NCBI GenBank assembly: GCA_040365065.1
Contig: BAABNI010000009.1
Location: 62,001-126,000 of the forward strand
DNA: 64,000 nt
Reading direction: 5' to 3'
DNA from: Pelagadaptatus aseana
GTDB lineage: Bacteria; Pseudomonadota; Gammaproteobacteria; Pseudomonadales; Cellvibrionaceae
Under the pieces are notes generated by a model. That model was not told the DNA's origin. It did not search any database and saw only the letters and a list, made by a program, of their open reading frames with translations. Below are positions 8,754 through 18,800 of the stretch, in pieces (the first letter of the stretch is position 1; each line of letters begins with the position of its first letter). A program made the translations under genes and the position numbers.

Positions 8754-9386
8754 CTAGCGGGTGCCAAACACCACAATGGTTTTGCCGTGGGCCGTGATCA
8801 ACCCCTGATCCTCAAGTGATTTTAGAACACGTCCCACCATTTCGCGCGAACAGCCCACAATGCGACCGATTTCCTGACGGGTAATTTTGATCTGCATGCC
8901 ATCGGGGTGGGTCATAGCATCCGGCTCGGCACTCAGATCGAGCAAGGTGCGCGCCACCCGACCGGTGACATCGAGAAAAGCCAGATCACCCACCTTGCGA
9001 GTGGTATTGCGCAACCGGCGCGCCATCTGCTCACCCACCGCAAACAGAAATTCCGGGTGGGTTTCCACCAACTCATTGAAGCGGCCATAGCTGATCTCAC
9101 CCACCTCACACTCGGTCTTGGCGCGCACCCAGGCACTGCGGGCACCCTGCTCAAACATACCCATTTCACCAAAGAAGTCGCCGGGATTGAGGTAGGCCAC
9201 AATAATTTCGCGGCCGTCATCGTCCTCAATCGACACCGTGACCGAGCCCTTGACGATGTAATACAGGGAGTCGCTGTTATCGCCTGCGTAGATCAGGGTG
9301 CTCTTGGCGGGAAAACGCCGCCGGTGACAGTGACTTAAAAATTCATCCACATTTTTGATATGTGGCGTCAGTGATACTGAAACCAA
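8754..9386 (-). CDS. crp: cAMP receptor protein, Vfr/CRP type
   Basis: A global transcription factor that binds cAMP and then DNA. The 210-residue product has an N-terminal cyclic-nucleotide domain (AGDNSDSLYYIVKGSV, then GDFFGEMGMFEQGARSAWV with the phosphate-binding E and R-S). A C-terminal winged helix has TRQEIGRIVGCSREMVGRVL, nearly identical to the Vfr/CRP recognition helix, and ends GKTIVVFGTR. Compared with Vfr it lacks a few residues in the loop just before RSAWVRAK. In pseudomonads vfr follows trpC; here trpC is about 21 kb away, so the block has been split. The divergent neighbour is osmC-like. Confidence 0.93.
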   Translation of the reverse strand: MVSVSLTPHIKNVDEFLSHCHRRRFPAKSTLIYAGDNSDSLYYIVKGSVTVSIEDDDGREIIVAYLNPGDFFGEMGMFEQGARSAWVRAKTECEVGEISYGRFNELVETHPEFLFAVGEQMARRLRNTTRKVGDLAFLDVTGRVARTLLDLSAEPDAMTHPDGMQIKITRQEIGRIVGCSREMVGRVLKSLEDQGLITAHGKTIVVFGTR

Positions 9387-9570
9387 TGATACAACTCCAA
9401 TGCATTTATCTGTTTATCCACTGCACTAACCATAGCCGCTTCGCCTGCAAACTACCACGCCACAAATCAAATTCAGGCGACGTCAGTCCGGCCTGACCGA
9501 GCATGGACGCTGCAGCCACAATCAAGCATAATCGCCAACCGTTTTAACAGATTTAACAGGAAGCAACAGC

Positions 9571-9996
9571 ATGCAAGCAACAGTCAAATGGGTTGATGGC
9601 GTTCAGTTTCTGGCCGAGTCAGGCAGTGGCCACACCGTCGTCATGGATGGCGCCCCCGACCACGGCGGCCGCAATACCGGCCCACGCCCGATGGAGATGT
9701 TCCTGTTGGGTATTGGCGGCTGCTCCAGCTTTGATGTGATGGGCATCCTCAAGAAAAGCCGCCAGAAGGTTTCCGATTGCCGGGTGGAAATTGAAGCCGA
9801 ACGCGCCGATGGCGTACCCTCGCCCTTCACCAAAATTCATCTGAAATTTGTGGTCACCGGCATTGGCTTGAAAGAAGCTCAAGTGAAAAAAGCCATTGAG
9901 CTGTCCGTCACCAAATACTGCTCAGCCTCCATCATGATGGAATCTGCCGGGGTCGAACTGACCCACAGTTATGAAATTCTGGAGCAGGCACTCTGA
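9571..9996 (+). CDS. OsmC family peroxiredoxin-like protein (YhfA type)
   Basis: A 141-residue OsmC/Ohr-fold protein. These are cytoplasmic thiol peroxidases or related redox proteins. Two cysteines sit in the family positions: C51 in GGCSSFDV and C117 in KYCSAS. GPRPMEMFLLGIGGC and the terminal V-x-L-T-H-S-Y-E pattern are typical of the YhfA branch, whose substrate is not well defined. AGGAAGCAACAGC upstream supplies a ribosome site. It is divergent from the crp-like gene and convergent with coq7, the same small neighbourhood found in pseudomonads. Confidence 0.88.
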   Translation: MQATVKWVDGVQFLAESGSGHTVVMDGAPDHGGRNTGPRPMEMFLLGIGGCSSFDVMGILKKSRQKVSDCRVEIEAERADGVPSPFTKIHLKFVVTGIGLKEAQVKKAIELSVTKYCSASIMMESAGVELTHSYEILEQAL

Positions 9997-10016
9997 TCCA
10001 TGGATAACGGCGGCTA

Positions 10017-10661
10017 TCAGACTTTGTAGCTGCTCTTGGTCATGGCCTTGGAAATCAGGGTCATGGCACCCTTTACCGGCGCGGGAAAACGCACGCCGCC
10101 GGCATCCAGTGCCGAATGCGCATGCCGGGCCTCATCTTCCAACATCTTCTCCACCACCGCACGACTCTTGGTATCCTGCTCCGGCAAGGTTTGCAGGTGG
10201 CTCTCCAGATGTTTGCAGACCTGCTCTTCGGTAGCTGCGACAAACCCCAGGCTGACCTTATCACTCACCAGACCGGCTACAGCACCGACACCAAACGACA
10301 ACCCATACCAGAGTGGATTCAACACACTGGGCTGACTGCCCAGCGACTCGATGCGCTCCTGACACCAGGCCAGATGATCGATCTCTTCATCGGCGGCGTC
10401 CTGCATTTCCTTGCGCACTTCGGGCAACTTGGCCGTCAGAGCCTGCCCCTGATACAACGCCTGTGCACACACCTCGCCGGAGTGATTGACCCGCATCAAA
10501 CCGGCAGCGTGCTTGCGCTCGGCATCCGACATCGTTTGCTCATCCATATTTTTCGATGGCGACGGCCGATAGTGGCTGACTTTTCCGGGAGCCAGAGTGC
10601 GCACGGCACGATCCATATTGGTCAGCAGGCGGTCGGCGATGGTCAATTGGCGTTGCGTCAT
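10017..10661 (-). CDS. coq7: Demethoxyubiquinone hydroxylase (diiron monooxygenase)
   Basis: This enzyme hydroxylates 2-polyprenyl-3-methyl-6-methoxy-1,4-benzoquinol in ubiquinone synthesis, at the membrane. The 214-residue product is a ferritin-like four-helix protein with the diiron ligands visible in order: the E of the GLMRVNHSGEVCAQ helix, EEIDHLAW, EEQVCKHLESH and DEARHAHSA. The start chosen is the ATG preceded by AGAGGA; an upstream in-frame ATG would add eight residues without a ribosome site. It lies tail to tail with the osmC-like gene with 20 bases between. Confidence 0.93.
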   Translation of the reverse strand: MTQRQLTIADRLLTNMDRAVRTLAPGKVSHYRPSPSKNMDEQTMSDAERKHAAGLMRVNHSGEVCAQALYQGQALTAKLPEVRKEMQDAADEEIDHLAWCQERIESLGSQPSVLNPLWYGLSFGVGAVAGLVSDKVSLGFVAATEEQVCKHLESHLQTLPEQDTKSRAVVEKMLEDEARHAHSALDAGGVRFPAPVKGAMTLISKAMTKSSYKV

Positions 10662-10791
10662 AAATAATCCTCTTTGATCGGGCAATTGTACCCTTATTCA
10701 TGAAAGCGGAGTAGCCAGCACACGCTGGCGAAGCGACCGCCTCCCCTGTACTCTTGATCCACACCAATGGAATCGGCCAAGAGATAACAAT

Positions 10792-12270
10792 ATGAAAGTC
10801 GCCGTCAGCGAAGACATCGGACGTTTACTCAAACAGAGAATCCCACTGATTGCACTGGAGAGCACTCAGGAAAAACACGTTCTGGAACTGCTGCAGACAC
10901 TCTGTCAGGAACAGCGCCAGACACTCTATCGCTGGAGCCTGAGTGACGGCTTCGACACCCTCGGCTTTGGTCCCAGAATCGCCAAGACCGCAGAACCCCA
11001 GAGCCCCACTGAGACCCTGAAAGCCATCAAAGCCCGCAATCAGGGCGGCGTATTTGTCCTCTGTGATTTTCACCCCCACTGGGAAAGCGAACCGCTCAAC
11101 GTCCGCCTGCTCAAAGACATCGCATTGGATTTCGACAACATTGAAAAACACGTGGTGCTGCTCAGCCATCGGCTGCAAGCCCCCCCGGAGCTGGCCCCCT
11201 ATATGGCTTACGCCAAACTGACTCTACCGGATGACGATGAAATCCTCAGCATCGTTCGTCAGGAAGCCCAGCGCTACGTCAGCCGCTCTGACACCAATCG
11301 CATCAAAACCGATCCCGCGGCCTTAAAACAGCTGGTCAGCAATCTGCGCGGGCTGGCACACAAAGACGTGGCCAGACTGGCCTACCACGCCATCGCCGAT
11401 GACGGCGTAATTGACACCAGCGACATCCCTCAGGTCAACAGCGCCAAATTTGCCCTGCTCAATCATCAGGGGTTGCTCAGCTATCAGTTTGACACCGAAA
11501 AGATGGCCAACGTCGGTGGTCTGCACAATTTCAAACACTGGCTGAGCGAAAGGGAAAAAGCGTTCAGTGGTGAATCCTCGCTGCCGACACCCAAAGGGGT
11601 CTTGCTGCTGGGGGTTCAGGGCGGCGGCAAAAGTCTGGCCGCCAAAGCCGTTGCCGGTTTATGGGGCCTGCCTTTACTGCGCTTGGATATGGGCTCGCTC
11701 TACAATAAATTTGTCGGCGAAACCGAAAAGAATTTGCGCGACTCGCTGGCTCAGGCCGAAGTCATGTCCCCCTGCGTACTGTGGCTCGATGAACTTGAAA
11801 AGGCCATGTCATCGGGCAGCTCCGATGACGGCGTATCCAAACGCATGCTCGGCTACTTCCTCACCTGGATGGCCGAACACAAAAGTCAGGTATTTATGGT
11901 GGCCACCAGCAACGACATCAGCCGCCTGCCCGCCGAACTGGTGCGCAAAGGCCGCTTTGACGAAATCTTTTTTGTCGACCTGCCCGATACCGAGGTGCGC
12001 AAAGATATTTTTATTATCCATCTGGAAAAGCGCGGCATCAGTCACGCCGGCATGGATTTGAACCGCGTTGCCGAAGCCGCGCAGGGTTTCTCCGGCGCCG
12101 AAATAGAACAGGCCGTTATCTCTGCGCTCTACGCCGCCGAAGAAGACAAAACCATCAGCGAAGACGATTTGATTCAAGCGATATTCAAAACCACTCCACT
12201 GTCGGTGGTTATGGCAGAACAAATTCAAAGCCTGAGAAACTGGGCCAGTGATCGGGCCGTGGTGGCTTAG
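10792..12270 (+). CDS. Ycf46-like AAA+ ATPase
   Basis: A 492-residue protein. The N-terminal 230 or so residues are an alpha-helical, poorly characterised region. A C-terminal AAA+ module follows with Walker A GVQGGGKS near residues 273-280, Walker B VLWLDELEKA near 329-338, a sensor/arginine-finger segment (VATSNDISRLPAELVRKGRFDE) and an AAA lid with GFSGAEIEQAV. The layout is that of Ycf46-type ATPases of cyanobacteria and many proteobacteria, whose substrates are unknown. The same C-terminal end (LIQ-I-F-K-x-T-P-L-S-V-V-M-A-E-Q) recurs as a relic 1.7 kb downstream, after the permease gene. Confidence 0.85.
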   Translation: MKVAVSEDIGRLLKQRIPLIALESTQEKHVLELLQTLCQEQRQTLYRWSLSDGFDTLGFGPRIAKTAEPQSPTETLKAIKARNQGGVFVLCDFHPHWESEPLNVRLLKDIALDFDNIEKHVVLLSHRLQAPPELAPYMAYAKLTLPDDDEILSIVRQEAQRYVSRSDTNRIKTDPAALKQLVSNLRGLAHKDVARLAYHAIADDGVIDTSDIPQVNSAKFALLNHQGLLSYQFDTEKMANVGGLHNFKHWLSEREKAFSGESSLPTPKGVLLLGVQGGGKSLAAKAVAGLWGLPLLRLDMGSLYNKFVGETEKNLRDSLAQAEVMSPCVLWLDELEKAMSSGSSDDGVSKRMLGYFLTWMAEHKSQVFMVATSNDISRLPAELVRKGRFDEIFFVDLPDTEVRKDIFIIHLEKRGISHAGMDLNRVAEAAQGFSGAEIEQAVISALYAAEEDKTISEDDLIQAIFKTTPLSVVMAEQIQSLRNWASDRAVVA

Positions 12271-12468
12271 CCATCAGAGCGAACGCCAATCGTTTGGTTA
12301 ACTCAGTTCGGGGAACATTTTGCAGCCGTCCAACCCTGACTGCGCGGAAACTCGCGAGATGGAAAATAAGCCATTGATTAATATCGCGAATAGTTATTGA
12401 TACAAATTTGGCTCTCTTCCGTAATTGTTTAATTATCACCCAATAATAATTCAAACAAGGAAATTGCC

Positions 12469-13866
12469 ATGGCCAGACAAAGGACAGACGGCGAAGTACA
12501 TCCGGGGTATCAGTGGGGTCCGTTCACCATGCGAATCCCGTTGATCCACATCCGCTTTTCCATACCCGATGCGCTCCAGGGGCTGGCGGTGGCCGGGGCA
12601 ACGGGACTGGCACTGGTTCCCTACTTTATGACCCTGCTGGGCCTGACCTTCGAGGAAGCGGTGGTCATGGCCATGATTCACAACATTCTGATTTCCCTGG
12701 GATGGATGGCCTTTGGCGACCCTTACGCCCCCGGTTGGCTAACACCGGCCATTCCATTCGTTGTTGCGTTTATTACCTCGCCTATGTATCTGGGCGATCA
12801 TGCCGCTCAGTTCCAGGCCATGACGGCCCTGTCGATAAACTTTGCCCTGATTCTAATGATTCTGGGAATAACCGGACTGGGGGCCAAGCTCATTAAAGTC
12901 ATCCCCAATGTGCTCAAAGGCGGCATTATTCTCGGCGCCGCCATTGCCGCCTTCCTACGCGTGACCAAAGATGGCGATGCCGCCAACGTCTTTCAGTCGG
13001 CGCCCATTGCCGGAACCATCGGGGTCATGGTCTGTCTGGTCTTTGCCTTTTCCAAACCCCTGCAAACCATGGCGGCAAGCAAGCCTGTGTTAGCCAAGAT
13101 CCTCGGATTTGGACTGCTCCCCGGTTTCGCACTGGCAGGCATCATTGGTTATTTTACCGATGAATTTAATTACAACATTCGCTGGGAGTTTCTCGATATC
13201 GGTTCGGCTGCCGCAGGGCTCTGGTCAAAGGCATCCCCTTTTGTGATCGGCTGGCCGAGTCTGGATACCTTCTTAGCCACTTTTCCCCTGGCCTTGATTA
13301 CCTATATATTATTTTTCGGTGACGTGGTGACCGGCAATGAAATGATTGAACAGGCCCAAAAGCAGCGTCAGGATGAGAAGCTGGACATCAACAGCAGCCG
13401 CGCTCATATGGCCACCGGTATTCGCAATGTATTAATGAGCATCACCGCGCCGTTCTTTGCCACCCAGGGCGTGTTGTGGACCGGCATTCAGGTCATCCTG
13501 TTAAAACGCTGGACGGAAGGTAAAGACAAACTTCACTCGATTTATGACAGCATCGGCAGCTTTTATCAGTTTGGCCTCCCCGTCTTATTTGTCTTTTTGC
13601 CACTGGTCACACTGCTGCAACCCCTGCTACCCGTCGCCCTGGCGGTCACATTGATTCTTACGGCATTCGCTTGCGCCACTCTGGCTTTGTCCCTGGTGGA
13701 TGACGCCACCGAGCGAGGTGCCATGGTGATCACGGCCATGGCTTTCAGCCTGTTCGAGCCATGGCTGGGATTGTTGGTAGGTGTGATGACCGTGATTGCA
13801 CTTTGCGGTGTAGAGGTTTTTAAACCACAGCCTGAAGAGGAGTTGCAGGAATCTGCCAGCGAATAG
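12469..13866 (+). CDS. Multi-pass membrane permease, probably xanthine/uracil (NCS2)-like
   Basis: A 465-residue inner-membrane protein with about twelve hydrophobic segments from residue 35 on and a charged C-terminal tail. Segments such as DALQGLAVAGATGLALVP, PGWLTPAIPF and IKVIPNVLKGGIILGA, plus a charged GDVVTGNEM stretch mid-protein, are placed like the helices of the NCS2/UraA fold. The signature motifs are not close enough to name a substrate. A less specific APC/SulP-fold transporter is the alternative. AAGGAAATTGCC precedes the ATG. It sits alone between the AAA ATPase gene and a relic of that gene's 3' end, which suggests it arrived by insertion or after a duplication. Confidence 0.6.
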   Translation: MARQRTDGEVHPGYQWGPFTMRIPLIHIRFSIPDALQGLAVAGATGLALVPYFMTLLGLTFEEAVVMAMIHNILISLGWMAFGDPYAPGWLTPAIPFVVAFITSPMYLGDHAAQFQAMTALSINFALILMILGITGLGAKLIKVIPNVLKGGIILGAAIAAFLRVTKDGDAANVFQSAPIAGTIGVMVCLVFAFSKPLQTMAASKPVLAKILGFGLLPGFALAGIIGYFTDEFNYNIRWEFLDIGSAAAGLWSKASPFVIGWPSLDTFLATFPLALITYILFFGDVVTGNEMIEQAQKQRQDEKLDINSSRAHMATGIRNVLMSITAPFFATQGVLWTGIQVILLKRWTEGKDKLHSIYDSIGSFYQFGLPVLFVFLPLVTLLQPLLPVALAVTLILTAFACATLALSLVDDATERGAMVITAMAFSLFEPWLGLLVGVMTVIALCGVEVFKPQPEEELQESASE

Positions 13867-13881
13867 CAGGGCGAGACCCAA

Positions 13882-13940
13882 GATTTTGATTCAGGTCATT
13901 TTTAAAGCGACTCCGCTGTCGGTGGTTATGGCCGAGCAAA
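13882..13940 (+). pseudogene. 3' relic of a second Ycf46-like AAA ATPase gene
   Basis: About 59 bases here match 12166-12223, inside the 3' end of the AAA ATPase gene, with roughly ten substitutions and one inserted T. After the insertion the frame reads LIQVIFKATPLSVVMAEQ against LIQAIFKTTPLSVVMAEQ in the intact gene, then diverges (TATIFLLPQLR, stop). Most base changes are silent. This is a decayed coding remnant, not chance. No other part of the gene remains. Confidence 0.8.
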
Positions 13941-14025
13941 CGGCGACGATTTTTTTATTGCCTCAGCTCCGATAAGGGTTGGGGTTTTAAATTGTTATTT
14001 TGGTGAATGAAGGGAGGAATATTCC

Positions 14026-14054
14026 AGAGATCCTTCGCTTCGCTCAGGATGACA
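14026..14054. repeat. Dispersed intergenic repeat of the HPERSEGS type
   Basis: The segment AGAGATCCTTCGCTTCGCTC followed by AGGATGACA has the form of a short repeat scattered between genes in many bacterial genomes. It lies in the 282-base gap between the permease and the AraC gene, next to the ATPase relic. One copy in the window; origin unknown. Confidence 0.6.
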
Positions 14055-14148
14055 TGACTCACCTTAACCCATAGCAGCCATCCAGTTTTGCTCTGCTTTA
14101 AATCGGCAATATACTTATCGAGAGAATCTCACTACCAATCAATTGATT

Positions 14149-14898
14149 ATGCTTCCCACTGTTTGGCTAAAACCGGGTGTTCTGATTCTCTATGGTGCAG
14201 CATTTAATACTGCCAGCCATAAGCATCATGCAATGCAGTTTGTATGGCCAGAGAAGCAATCTCTTTGCTTACTTGATGGACGGGAAATAACAGCCCCCTT
14301 CATAATTAACTCTCAAATAGATCACCGGCTACACATGGAATCAGGCTGGGTGCTATTGGCTGAACCACAAAGTGATTTGGGGTATAAGTTTCTCATGCAC
14401 TTGGAGGAGAAGCCTGTTGTACGACTTGCTGAATTGGCTGATATTACTGTTGCCAGACCAAAACAAAGTGACAATCCTGCGGAGTTATTAGCACCGCTAT
14501 TCTCATTTCTTGACCTTAATTTGGTTTTTACCGAAAAAAGCATGTCGAACTCTATTGCTGATAACCGAGTTAAAAAGTTATTGGATGAGCTCGATAGCTG
14601 CTTATTGGGTGACTGCCAAAAGCCTGTTGCTTGGCGAGCCTCAGATGTTGCCAGCCAGATGGCCTTGTCCGAAAGTCGGTTTTTGCACCTTTTTCGTGAA
14701 GAGATGAGTATAGCCTGGCGGCCCTATCTGCTTTGGCGGCGTGCGATCTGCGCGATTAATGCCATAACAAAGGGGCAGTCAGCTACAGACGCTGCTCATT
14801 CGGCAGGATTTTCTGATAGTGCGCATTTGAGCCGTACGTTCCGCAGTCTCTTTGGTATCTCTATACGCGAGGCAAAAAGCATGTTCAAACCTAGATAG
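14149..14898 (+). CDS. AraC-family transcriptional regulator
   Basis: A 249-residue regulator. The N-terminal part is a cupin-like sensor (SHKHHAMQFVWP, later SGWVLLAEP). The C-terminal hundred residues are the double helix-turn-helix of AraC/XylS proteins: ASDVASQMALSESRFLHLFRE, then ATDAAHSAGFSDSAHLSRTFR and FGISIREAK. The effector is unknown. The start is the ATG rather than an in-frame TTG six bases upstream. Base composition is visibly A+T-richer than the flanking housekeeping genes, as is the next gene, which suggests horizontal transfer of the pair. It probably regulates the transglutaminase-like gene 71 bases downstream. Confidence 0.88.
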   Translation: MLPTVWLKPGVLILYGAAFNTASHKHHAMQFVWPEKQSLCLLDGREITAPFIINSQIDHRLHMESGWVLLAEPQSDLGYKFLMHLEEKPVVRLAELADITVARPKQSDNPAELLAPLFSFLDLNLVFTEKSMSNSIADNRVKKLLDELDSCLLGDCQKPVAWRASDVASQMALSESRFLHLFREEMSIAWRPYLLWRRAICAINAITKGQSATDAAHSAGFSDSAHLSRTFRSLFGISIREAKSMFKPR

Positions 14899-14969
14899 CC
14901 AGTTTATTCAAGTTTTCTGCCCGTTATCTGATTATCCTGCAAACAGATTTTTTTGATGAGGAGAATATA

Positions 14970-15698
14970 ATGAATCACCCACAAGATGATTACTTAAAAA
15001 CCACATCAATGCTGGATTTCGAACATCCAAGTATACGTGCGCTGATAAGTGAAAAAGGTTGGCAGAGATTATCGAAATATGACGCTACAGGTGAAATATA
15101 TAAATTTGTGCGTGATGACATTTTGTTCGGATATAACGCTGACGATACTATCACCGCCAGTCAGGTATTAAAGGATGGCTACGGGCAATGTAATACCAAG
15201 GGCACCTTACTAATGGCTCTGCTGCGTGCTGTCGATATTCCGACTCGTTTTCATGGATTTACAATCTATAACGAGCTGCAAAAGGGAGCAATTCCAAACT
15301 ATCTATTTGGCTTTGCGCCAGACAGAATTATCCACAGTTGGGTAGAGGTGTTTCTGAATGAACGCTGGATTAATCTTGAAGGTTATATTTTAGATCGCCC
15401 CTATTTAAAGAAGGTGCAAACTGCTTTTAGTAGTCAGTGTACTCAGTTCTCGGGCTTTGGCATCTCTACCAATTCTCTTCAAAATCCGCCTATCGACTGG
15501 CAGGGTGAAGATACATACATTCAAAGTGAAGGCATTGCTGATGATTTTGGCGTTTATTCTCAACCTGATGATTTTTATCAAGGCTATGGGAGTAACTTAT
15601 CGGGCATAAAGAAATGGTTATTCCGGTATTTATTACGCCATTTGATGAATCTTAATGTTAAGAGAATTCGAGCTAAGGGGATAAACAGAAAAATTTAA
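14970..15698 (+). CDS. Transglutaminase-like (cysteine peptidase fold) protein
   Basis: A 242-residue protein with no signal peptide, so probably cytoplasmic. It contains a transglutaminase-like core: C74 in GYGQCNTKGTLLMALLRA, then H122 in IHSWVEVFLNERWINLEGY. The third catalytic position, normally Asp, aligns with E137 or a neighbour, so the triad may be Cys-His-Glu. Proteins of this fold act as peptidases, amidases or cross-linking enzymes; the substrate is not indicated. GAGGAG lies 7 bases before the ATG. It follows an AraC regulator on the same strand, in an A+T-rich patch that looks acquired. Confidence 0.75.
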   Translation: MNHPQDDYLKTTSMLDFEHPSIRALISEKGWQRLSKYDATGEIYKFVRDDILFGYNADDTITASQVLKDGYGQCNTKGTLLMALLRAVDIPTRFHGFTIYNELQKGAIPNYLFGFAPDRIIHSWVEVFLNERWINLEGYILDRPYLKKVQTAFSSQCTQFSGFGISTNSLQNPPIDWQGEDTYIQSEGIADDFGVYSQPDDFYQGYGSNLSGIKKWLFRYLLRHLMNLNVKRIRAKGINRKI

Positions 15699-15782
15699 TA
15701 GGCTGTTAGAAAATGGAAAACTTCACTTTCCGAAGGCTGTTTTACTTCCTTTGCTAGCGCGATACCGCCAAGAATAGTGTAG

Positions 15783-15812
15783 AGCACGCCCTTCCATCTG
15801 GTCGGGCGTGCT
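15783..15812. terminator. Hairpin between convergent transglutaminase-like and RND genes
   Basis: AGCACGCCC (15783-15791) pairs perfectly with GGGCGTGCT (15804-15812) around a 12-base loop. It is followed on the plus strand by TTCCTTTC, a weak T-tract. It ends 7 bases from the RND gene stop and is placed to stop transcription from either side. Confidence 0.5.
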
Positions 15813-15818
15813 TTCCTT

Positions 15819-18800
15819 TCAGTCGCTGCCTTGGGCTGCTTCACTGTGGCGATGAACCCAGTGATAAAGCACGGGCAATACGAAGAGCGTTAACAGCGTC
15901 GATGAAAGAATTCCACCGATAACGACTGTTGCCAGAGGACGTTGAACTTCTGCGCCAGTCCCCGTATTGAGTGCCATCGGTATAAAGCCGAGGCTGGCAA
16001 CCAGTGCAGTCATTAATACCGGCCGCAATCTCACCAAGGCTCCATCGATAACGGATGCTAGCAGCTCACCTTTTTCATGCCAGAGGTCGCGAATGAAGGC
16101 CAGCATCACCAAGCCGTTGAGCACCGCGACACCGGACAGGGCAATAAAACCAACCCCCGCCGAAATTGACAGCGGCATATCGCGAAGCCAAAGGGCAAGG
16201 ACACCGCCTGTTAGTGCTAAAGGCACTCCGGTAAAAATAATCAAGGCATCCTTGAGTGAGCCGAAAGCCATGACCAACAAACCGATAATTATTAGTAGGG
16301 TGATGGGAACAACGATGGCCAAGCGCTGGCTGGCAGACTCCAGCTGTTCGAAGGTGCCTCCGTAATCCAGCCAGTACCCCGGTGGTACTTCAACATCAGT
16401 GTTAATGCGTGCTTTTACGTCAGTCACGAAACTACCGAGGTCGCGACCTCGTACATTCGCGGTGACCACCACCCGACGCTTACCGTTCTCCCGACTGATT
16501 TGCGCTGGCCCCGGCGATATATTCAGCGTGGCGACTTCTTCTAAGGGGATGTAGTCACCATTGGGCAGGGGGACTGGTAAGTAGGCCAGTCGATCGATGT
16601 TGCGGCGCAATATTTCGGGTAAGCGTACAATCAACTCAAAGCGCCGGTCACCCTCGTAAAGTAAGCCTGCCGATTCACCGCCAATGGCGGCAGATACCCA
16701 GTCTTGTAGGTCTACGATATTTAATCCATATCGACCCAGCTCGGTACGCTTGGGAATAATGGATAAAGTCGGCAGCCCGGTCACTTGCTCAACCCGCGCA
16801 TCAGCCGCGCCAGGAATCTGATTGATAACTTTGAGTATGTCGTTGGCGGTTAATACTAATTGATCAAGGTCATCACCAAAGACTTTAATGCCGAGATCAG
16901 CACGCACACCGGAGATTAACTCGTTAAAACGCATTTGGATGGGCTGGGTAAACTCGTAGTTATTGCCCGGCAACTGTTCCAGAGACGTTTCTATTTCGAT
17001 GACTAATTCATCCTTGGTTTTGCTTGGATTCGGCCATTCACTGCGCGGTTTTAATATCACGAAATTATCCGCGACATTGGGAGGCATCGGGTCGGTCGCT
17101 ACCTCGGCCGTACCGATACGGGCGAAGACCTTATCCACCTCGGGGAAAGACTTGATACGCTGTTCGAGAACTTCCTGCATGACGACGGCTTGCTCCAGGC
17201 CTGTGCCTGGAATACGCATGGCATGCAGCGCGATATCACCTTCATTTAGCTGCGGAATAAATTCTGAACCCAGAGTGGTTGCTAGCCAGATGCAGCCCGC
17301 GACCAATACTGTTGCGAAACCAACGACCGCCCAACGAAATTTAAGAGCCAGTATCAATAGTGGCTTATAAATGGATTTCGACTTGGTAATTACCCCGCTT
17401 TCTTTTTCACTGATCTTACCGCGTAAGAAGACGGCAACAGCGGCAGGTACGATGGTTAACGAAAACACCATGGCAGACAGTAGCGCCATAACAACGGTCG
17501 CCGCCATGGGGTGAAACATTTTTCCTTCAACGCCGGTGAGACTGAAAATGGGAATATACACAACGGTGATGATGGCCACACCAAACAGGCTGGGTCGAAT
17601 CACTTCGGCCGTCGCTTCGTATACCGTATTCAGTCGTTCGCGTAACGCCTGCTGTCCGCCATTTTGTTGTGCCATGGCCAGCCGCCTAACCGAGTTTTCA
17701 ACAATGATGACGGCACCATCGACGATTAAGCCAAAGTCCAGTGCGCCCAGACTCATCAAATTGGCGGAGACCCCGGTTCTGACCATGCCTGTCATCGTTG
17801 CCAGCATAGAGAGAGGGATGACCGCAGCGGTGATCAAGGCTGCCCTGAAATTGCCGAGTAGCGTAAATAGCACAACAATGACCAGCAGCGCACCTTCGAG
17901 CAGGTTTTTGGTCACCGTGGCGATGGCCTTATCCACCAGCTGCGTGCGATCATAGACTGGTTCAGCGCGTACCCCGTCGGGCAGTGAACTCTGTATGGCT
18001 TCGAGCTTGCGAGCGACGTCGCGCGCCACGGTACGGGAGTTAGCGCCGATCAGCATCATGGCTGTGCCGAGCACCGTTTCTTTACCGTCCTGCGTTGCCG
18101 CGCCAGAGCGCAGCTCTTTGCCAATGCCAATCTCGGCCACATCCAGGATCTTTACCGGCACACTGTCGCGCTCGGTAATGATGACATTGCCGATGTCCTC
18201 CACGGTGGCCAATTGACCGGGAGAGCGCACCAATAGTTGTTGGCCGTTGCGCTCGATGTATCCAGCGCCTCGATTATCATTATTGGCTTGCAGGGCATTA
18301 ACCAGCTCTTCGATACCGATGCGGTAGTAAAGCAGCTTCTTGGGATCAGGCGTGACATGGTATTGCTTATTGAAACCACCAATGCTGTTGATTTCGATTA
18401 CGCCTTTAACCTGAGCCAGCTGCGGCTTGATGATCCAGTCCTGAATCTCACGCAGGGCTGTCGCGTCATAGGGCTGGCCGTTTGCCATGGCAGCATCGGG
18501 CGATGCCTGCACTGTGTACATAAAGATTTCGCCAAGCCCGGTAGAGATAGGCCCCATCTTTGGCTCGATGCCGGGGGGCAGCACGCTTTGAATTGCCCCT
18601 AGGCGATTATCAAGCAAATTTCGTGCGGCATAGATATCGGTACCTTCTTCAAATACGACGGTAACTTGTGACAAGCCGTAACGTGATAGTGAACGGGTAT
18701 ACGACAAGCTGGGTAAACCGTATAAGGCCGTCTCTACGGGATAGGTTATTCGCTGTTCAGCCTCCAATGGTGAGTAACCCGGTGCCTCCGTATTAATTTG

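Noticed and set aside
9387..9570. CRP-binding site in the crp-osmC divergent region
   Set aside because: No convincing TGTGA-N6-TCACA palindrome was found.
15699..15782. Short direct repeats (AGGCTGTT twice) after the transglutaminase-like gene, perhaps an element end
   Set aside because: No transposase, terminal inverted repeats or target duplication could be identified.
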